In this document: positions 60,624 to 64,000 of the stretch, one piece after another
How the letters are laid out: each line of letters starts with the position of its first letter
Numbering within the stretch: position 1 is the first letter of the stretch
Notes under the pieces: model-generated
What the model was told of the DNA's origin: nothing
Databases searched by the model: none
The model's input: only the letters and a program-made list of their open reading frames with translations
DNA from: an uncultured Paraprevotella sp.
GTDB taxonomy: Bacteria; Bacteroidota; Bacteroidia; Bacteroidales; Bacteroidaceae
Reading direction: 5' to 3'
NCBI GenBank assembly: GCA_900548345.1
Contig: URKA01000002.1
Location: 62,001-126,000, forward strand
Length of the DNA stretch: 64,000 nucleotides
Program-made: the position numbers and the translations under genes

Positions 60624-61199
60624 TTATATTCCTTTTACCTTATCCGGGTTCTTCCGGATGAAATCCTTCCAGCTGCCGTAAGGATGGCTGGTCTCAGGTC
60701 TTCCCATTTGCAGGAAATGGCAGTAGGCTGCGGCCAGTCCGTCGGTGGCGTCCATATAGGGCAGCATGTTTTCTTCGGAAATGTGCAGCATTCTGACCAG
60801 CATGCCCGCCACCTGCTCTTTGCTGGCTTGTCCGTTTCCCGTGATGGCCATTTTGATTTTAAGCGGTGCGTATTCGGTGATGGGAATATCCCGGTGTATG
60901 GCCGCTGCGATGGCGACTCCCTGTGCACGTCCCAATTTCAACATACTCTGTATGTTCTTGCCGAAGAACGGTGCTTCGATGGCCATTTCGTCGGGCAGGT
61001 AGGCTTCGATGATGCCCGTCACCCGTTCGAATATCCGTCCCAGTTTCAGGTATTGGTTGTCGTATTTGCGCAGGTCGATTACCCCCATGGTCATCATCGA
61101 CGCACGGTTGTCGTTGACTTTCAGCAAGCCGTAGCCCATGATGGTGGTGCCGGGGTCGATGCCCAGGATAATCTTTTCCTTTTTTTCTTTTTCCTGCAT
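60624..61199 (-). CDS. ruvC: Holliday junction resolvase RuvC
   Basis: A 191-residue endonuclease. Catalytic acids are seen in ILGIDPGTTIMGYG, MAIEAPFFGKN and YMDATDGLAAAYCH. The length is slightly above the usual ~170 because of a C-terminal tail. It cuts recombination intermediates with RuvAB, whose genes are not in the window. It starts 8 bases after the DUF4286 gene. Confidence 0.97.
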   Translation of the reverse strand: MQEKEKKEKIILGIDPGTTIMGYGLLKVNDNRASMMTMGVIDLRKYDNQYLKLGRIFERVTGIIEAYLPDEMAIEAPFFGKNIQSMLKLGRAQGVAIAAAIHRDIPITEYAPLKIKMAITGNGQASKEQVAGMLVRMLHISEENMLPYMDATDGLAAAYCHFLQMGRPETSHPYGSWKDFIRKNPDKVKGI

Positions 61200-61207
61200 G
61201 TCCGGTC

Positions 61208-61519
61208 TTAGGATTCTTCTATGATTTCCATCAGGGTGGTGAATCCGGCCACCTTATCCTTGAAGAGTTTCATCATTTCTTCGTGAAGGGCTGTACCGTA
61301 TTGCGTGTACCACCGGTGCAGTACGGCGGAACTTTCCACCTCGAACTGCAATGAAAAGCATTCGGAGTCTTCATCGTGGTGCGACAGCACCTTGCACAGA
61401 CGCGGGCGGGCCAGCAGGCCGGATTCCTGTGCCTTGGGGATATATACCTGATGTATCCAGATGACAAAATTTCTTGCATCGTCGAAATCGACTTGATAAG
61501 TAGTGTTATAAACCAGCAT
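61208..61519 (-). CDS. DUF4286 family protein
   Basis: A 103-residue conserved protein (MLVYNTTYQVDFDDA, VEHxxP-like WIHQVYIPK, SLQFEVES) of the DUF4286 family, a ferredoxin-like small fold of unknown function found throughout Bacteroidales. First gene of the DUF4286-ruvC-ABC operon; a -7-like box TAACTTTG is at 61543-61550 on the - strand. Confidence 0.9.
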   Translation of the reverse strand: MLVYNTTYQVDFDDARNFVIWIHQVYIPKAQESGLLARPRLCKVLSHHDEDSECFSLQFEVESSAVLHRWYTQYGTALHEEMMKLFKDKVAGFTTLMEIIEES

Positions 61520-61542
61520 GTTTCTTGAGATTAATCGCGGGG

Positions 61543-61631
61543 CAAAGTTACGAAAAAAGGATGCCGTGTGCTAATAAATCCTATTTTTTCCTGTAAAAAG
61601 GAAGTTATTTTGAAGAAAGCACCTATTTTTG
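61543..61631. promoter_or_regulatory. Divergent promoter region between DUF4286 and DUF1573 genes
   Basis: On the - strand TAACTTTG (61543-61550) and on the + strand TATTTTTG (61624-61631) both fit the Bacteroides -7 box and lie 24 and 26 bases from the respective start codons. Confidence 0.5.
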
Positions 61632-61656
61632 TAGGAATAATTATAAATCATAAGTC

Positions 61657-62085
61657 ATGAAAAAGATTTTTGTATGTTCTTTACTGCTTGTATTGGGCAT
61701 AGGTTTTATTTTCGCACAACACACGTCTTCCGACAAGAACGAGCCGGCGGCCGCAGTGATTACATTCGACAAGACCACTCATGATTTCGGCGTTTTTTCT
61801 GAAGACGACCCTGTGGTGAAATGCACGTTTACCTTTACGAACGAGGGAAATGCCCCTTTGGTGATACATCAGGCCATAGCCTCTTGCGGCTGTACCGTGC
61901 CTACTTATACTCGCATGCCGGTGAAGCCGGGTGAAAAGGGTACCATAGAAGTGACTTACAACGGTGAGGGGAAATATCCCGGCAAGTTCAAGAAAAGCAT
62001 CACGGTGCGCACGAATGCCAAAGACCCTATGGTGCGCCTGTTCATCACCGGCGATATGACCGCCTCGGAAAAGGATAAGAAATGA
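61657..62085 (+). CDS. DUF1573 exported protein
   Basis: A 142-residue protein with a signal peptide (KKIFVCSLLLVLGIGFIFA) and a DUF1573 Ig-like domain: FDKTTHDFG, FTNEGNAPLVIH, the family hallmark ASCGCTVP and KPGEKGTIEV. It is exported; the function of the family is not known. The stop codon overlaps the start of the next gene by 4 bases. Confidence 0.93.
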   Translation: MKKIFVCSLLLVLGIGFIFAQHTSSDKNEPAAAVITFDKTTHDFGVFSEDDPVVKCTFTFTNEGNAPLVIHQAIASCGCTVPTYTRMPVKPGEKGTIEVTYNGEGKYPGKFKKSITVRTNAKDPMVRLFITGDMTASEKDKK

Positions 62086-62882
62086 GCATGGCGGCAGGTC
62101 GTGTCAGAATCGTGTTCTTCGATATCGACGGAACGCTGGTCTCATTCCGCACCCACCGCATTCCGCAATCCACGCTTGATGCCGTGGCAGCCTTGCGCCG
62201 CCGTGGCATCAAGGTGTATATAGCCACCGGTCGTCCGTTGGCTTTCATCGATAATCTGGGAGAGCTGGAATACGACGGGATGATTACCGTGACGGGGGCT
62301 CATTGTTTTGCAGCCGGAGGTGAAGTCATTTCCCACCGCCCGGTTTCCCGTGAGAGTGTGGCACGTGTCGCGTCTTATATCGAGTGCGGAAAAGATGCCT
62401 ATCCCGTAATCTTCGTCTGCGAGGACGGCATGTTCGTCACGGAGATGAATGATGACGTGCGTACCGTGGCGCGTTTGCTGAACATCAATATGCCGCCGGT
62501 GGCACCGGTTAAGGGTGTCGAAGACCGGAATGTATTGCAGATGATTTCGTTTTTCAAGGTAGACCGTGAGGAGGAGCTGATGTCCGGACTCATGCCCGAC
62601 TGCGTTTCCATGCGCTGGCATCCGTTGTTTACCGATGTGATAGCCGGTGGGGTAAGCAAGAGCGAGGGGATTGACCGAGTGTTGGCCTACGAAGGCATCG
62701 CGTTGGATGAGGCGATGGCCTTTGGCGACGGAGGAAATGACATTTCCATGCTTTCCCATGTGCCTTACGGGGTGGCTATGGGGAATGCCTGCGACGAACT
62801 GAAAGCCGTGGCCGGTTACGTGACGGAAACGGTGGACGAGAACGGTGTGGCGAATGCCCTTCGTCGTTTCGGACTGCTATAA
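62082..62882 (+). CDS. Cof-type HAD-superfamily phosphatase
   Basis: A 266-residue cytoplasmic hydrolase. Motif I is FFDIDGTLVSF (nucleophile Asp), motif II IATGRP, motif III a conserved Lys in GGVSKSEGID, and motif IV FGDGGNDISML. The Cof/type IIB cap lies between ~85 and 185. Family members dephosphorylate sugar phosphates or flavin precursors; the substrate cannot be told. It is translationally coupled to DUF1573 (ATGA overlap). Confidence 0.93.
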   Translation: MSMAAGRVRIVFFDIDGTLVSFRTHRIPQSTLDAVAALRRRGIKVYIATGRPLAFIDNLGELEYDGMITVTGAHCFAAGGEVISHRPVSRESVARVASYIECGKDAYPVIFVCEDGMFVTEMNDDVRTVARLLNINMPPVAPVKGVEDRNVLQMISFFKVDREEELMSGLMPDCVSMRWHPLFTDVIAGGVSKSEGIDRVLAYEGIALDEAMAFGDGGNDISMLSHVPYGVAMGNACDELKAVAGYVTETVDENGVANALRRFGLL

Positions 62883-62970
62883 GACGACGGTTCCTTCGCC
62901 CGTCTTTTTTTATGCATTATTTTTCTTACGGGACTTCCCGGAAAAACGCTTTTGGGACGCGTCAAAATGG

Positions 62971-63036
62971 TCACCTGTGAGCGTTCGATTGTTCACCTGT
63001 GAGCGTTTGATTGCTCACAGGTGTGCGTTTTTGCAT
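62971..63036. repeat. 22-bp period tandem array at a convergent junction (array C)
   Basis: Units begin TCACCTGTGAGCGTT at 62971 and 62993, and TCACAGGTGTGCGTT at 63015, exactly 22 bases apart. In the third unit the core is flipped (ACAGGT instead of ACCTGT), so unit 2 and unit 3 can pair as CACCTGTGAGC/GCTCACAGGTG, an 11-bp hairpin followed by GCGTTTTTG. It lies between the ends of the HAD and UDG-like genes and may also act as a terminator. Confidence 0.8.
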
Positions 63037-63060
63037 TCTCCAGACGTGTATGGAAAAGGG

Positions 63061-63669
63061 TCACAACAAGCCGGCATCGGTCCACAGCCGGCGGTAATAT
63101 TCCGCCTTTTTCTCTAATTTCATCGGATAGGCCCGCGAGCTGGACGGCATGCGGTAGAGGCGCAATGTACGGCCCTCGGATGTGAAAGGGGTAAAGCATC
63201 CGATGGCCGGTTGCTGTATATGAAAGGTCTCACACAATGTGTCCGTAGCTTTCTGTCCGGTGGTGACAACGGCCGTACACAACGGGATGCGTCTCAGCAG
63301 CGAAGGGATATCCGTGGGGGTGACCACCTCAAGAAACTTGTCCGAGGCATTGTCCTGCAGGCGGCGTACGGCTGTGGCCGTGTCATACAGCGCAATGCCT
63401 TTTTCGTTGAGAAAGGCGATGATGTCTTCTTTTCTGAAACATTTGGCTTCGGGGGATACAAAGTGGCCTGCATCGTGGTAAAAGAGGAACCCCATGATAC
63501 GCCACATGTCGTTGATGAAGTTCGGGTAATAAAAATCCATGCACCAGCGTTTCTGTTGGGGCGGGAAACTGCCCAGCATCAGTACGCGGGCATGAGCGGG
63601 CAGGAACGGTTGCAGCGGATGGTGTTCGGTGGGCACCGTCGGTTTTGTGTGGTGGGCTTCTGTGGTCAT
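63061..63669 (-). CDS. Uracil-DNA glycosylase-superfamily protein
   Basis: A 202-residue protein with the UDG-superfamily first motif VLMLGSFPPQQKRW, a middle strand LCTAVVTTGQKAT and a final motif RMPSSSRAYP, the place of the DNA-intercalating loop. The motifs differ from classical Ung (no GQDPYH), placing it among Mug/TDG-like or uncharacterised members. It probably removes damaged bases. Its start overlaps the stop of the DUF4421 gene by 4 bases. Confidence 0.82.
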   Translation of the reverse strand: MTTEAHHTKPTVPTEHHPLQPFLPAHARVLMLGSFPPQQKRWCMDFYYPNFINDMWRIMGFLFYHDAGHFVSPEAKCFRKEDIIAFLNEKGIALYDTATAVRRLQDNASDKFLEVVTPTDIPSLLRRIPLCTAVVTTGQKATDTLCETFHIQQPAIGCFTPFTSEGRTLRLYRMPSSSRAYPMKLEKKAEYYRRLWTDAGLL

Positions 63670-64000
63670 CTGTATCCTTTTCTTTTGTGGAAATTAAGTC
63701 CCATATAAATGTTCAGTGTGCCGAAGGAGTTGCTGATGTTCAACTGCTTGTGCCGGTAGTTGTAGTTGTGTACAATCAGCGACAGGCCGCCGAAATACTT
63801 GGTGGTGTTCCACACCAGTCCGGCCCGCAGGGTGGCATCGATGTTGAAGTTCTTAAGATTACTGCGCGAGAAGAACGTGTGTGCCTCTCTTTCCGTCACG
63901 TCCGTCATGTCCGTGTCGGCCTTTTTATATCCGATGGCCGGACTTAGGGATATGCAGAACAGCCAGTTGCGCTTGAACACCCAGTTGTAGGCATAGCCGC
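63666..64000 (-). CDS. DUF4421 protein, 3' part
   Basis: The frame is open to the window edge; the 5' end lies outside. Visible residues begin YAYNWVFKRNWLFCISLSPA and end with RGL.WNTTKYFGGLSLIVHN and LNIYMGLNFHKRKGYR, alternating aromatic/polar strands typical of an outer-membrane beta-barrel of the DUF4421 family. The GTG at 63980 is internal, not a start. Confidence 0.75.
   Translation of the reverse strand, partial: GYAYNWVFKRNWLFCISLSPAIGYKKADTDMTDVTEREAHTFFSRSNLKNFNIDATLRAGLVWNTTKYFGGLSLIVHNYNYRHKQLNISNSFGTLNIYMGLNFHKRKGYR

Noticed and set aside
1..64000. tRNA, rRNA, insertion sequences, integrases or prophage genes
   Set aside because: None was recognised in reading either strand; the mobile-looking items are limited to small palindromic or hairpin repeats.

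Overview
The window looks like a chromosomal segment of a gut Bacteroides (genus-level inference). The signs are a hybrid two-component regulator with a periplasmic propeller, dense multi-domain secreted glycoside hydrolases, DUF1573/DUF4286/DUF4421 genes, and promoter-like TAnnTTTG boxes without E. coli-type elements. No susC/susD pair, rRNA, tRNA, integrase or CRISPR array is visible.

Region 1 (1-40303) is the enzyme arm of a large polysaccharide utilization locus. A partial SGNH esterase and a hybrid two-component regulator (HTCS) are followed by a tightly packed + strand operon: GH5-GH43 fusion, GH43, CE6-type esterase, CE1-type esterase, GH95, GH115, GH127/146-type beta-L-arabinofuranosidase, GH43-CBM6-CE1 fusion and GH97. 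A - strand pair (GH115, then GH30-GH43-CBM6) is divergent from a + strand group (GH2, GH43-like, GH98) and an AraC regulator. The combination GH98 + GH95 + GH115 + GH97 + GH43 + CE1/CE6 is what is known for breakdown of highly decorated (corn-type) glucuronoarabinoxylan: backbone cleavage, removal of (methyl)glucuronic acid, arabinose and galactose-type caps, and cleavage of acetyl and feruloyl esters.

Region 2 (40512-46436, - strand) is a hexuronate operon: MFS transporter, glucuronate isomerase (uxaC), mannonate dehydratase (uxuA) and an SDR that probably serves as fructuronate reductase, followed by an SGNH lipoprotein. It would catabolise the glucuronic acid released by the two GH115 enzymes next door.

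Region 3 (46725-53907, - strand) is a housekeeping biosynthetic operon: hisH-hisA-hisF-hisIE-ftsE-like-lysC-lysA-GT2.

Region 4 (54159-59060) is an AT-richer patch of poorly conserved genes: a DUF1232 protein, an internally deleted PP2C phosphatase, a small orphan, a large lipoprotein, an 850-base gap holding a long stem-loop element, and a nuclease resembling the PGN_0703 type.

Region 5 (59072-64000) holds a double-NBD ABC ATPase, ruvC, DUF4286, DUF1573, a Cof-type HAD phosphatase, a uracil-DNA-glycosylase-like protein and the 3' part of a DUF4421 gene.

The most unusual signal is non-coding. The window has exactly three convergent gene junctions (25413-26082, 40304-40511, 62883-63060), and each contains a short tandem array with a 21 or 22 bp period, about two DNA helical turns. 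Other structure includes a palindrome shared upstream of the HTCS gene and the GH5-GH43 operon, a candidate small RNA, an intra-operon palindrome between uxaC and uxuA, and a 116-base hairpin element upstream of the lipoprotein gene.
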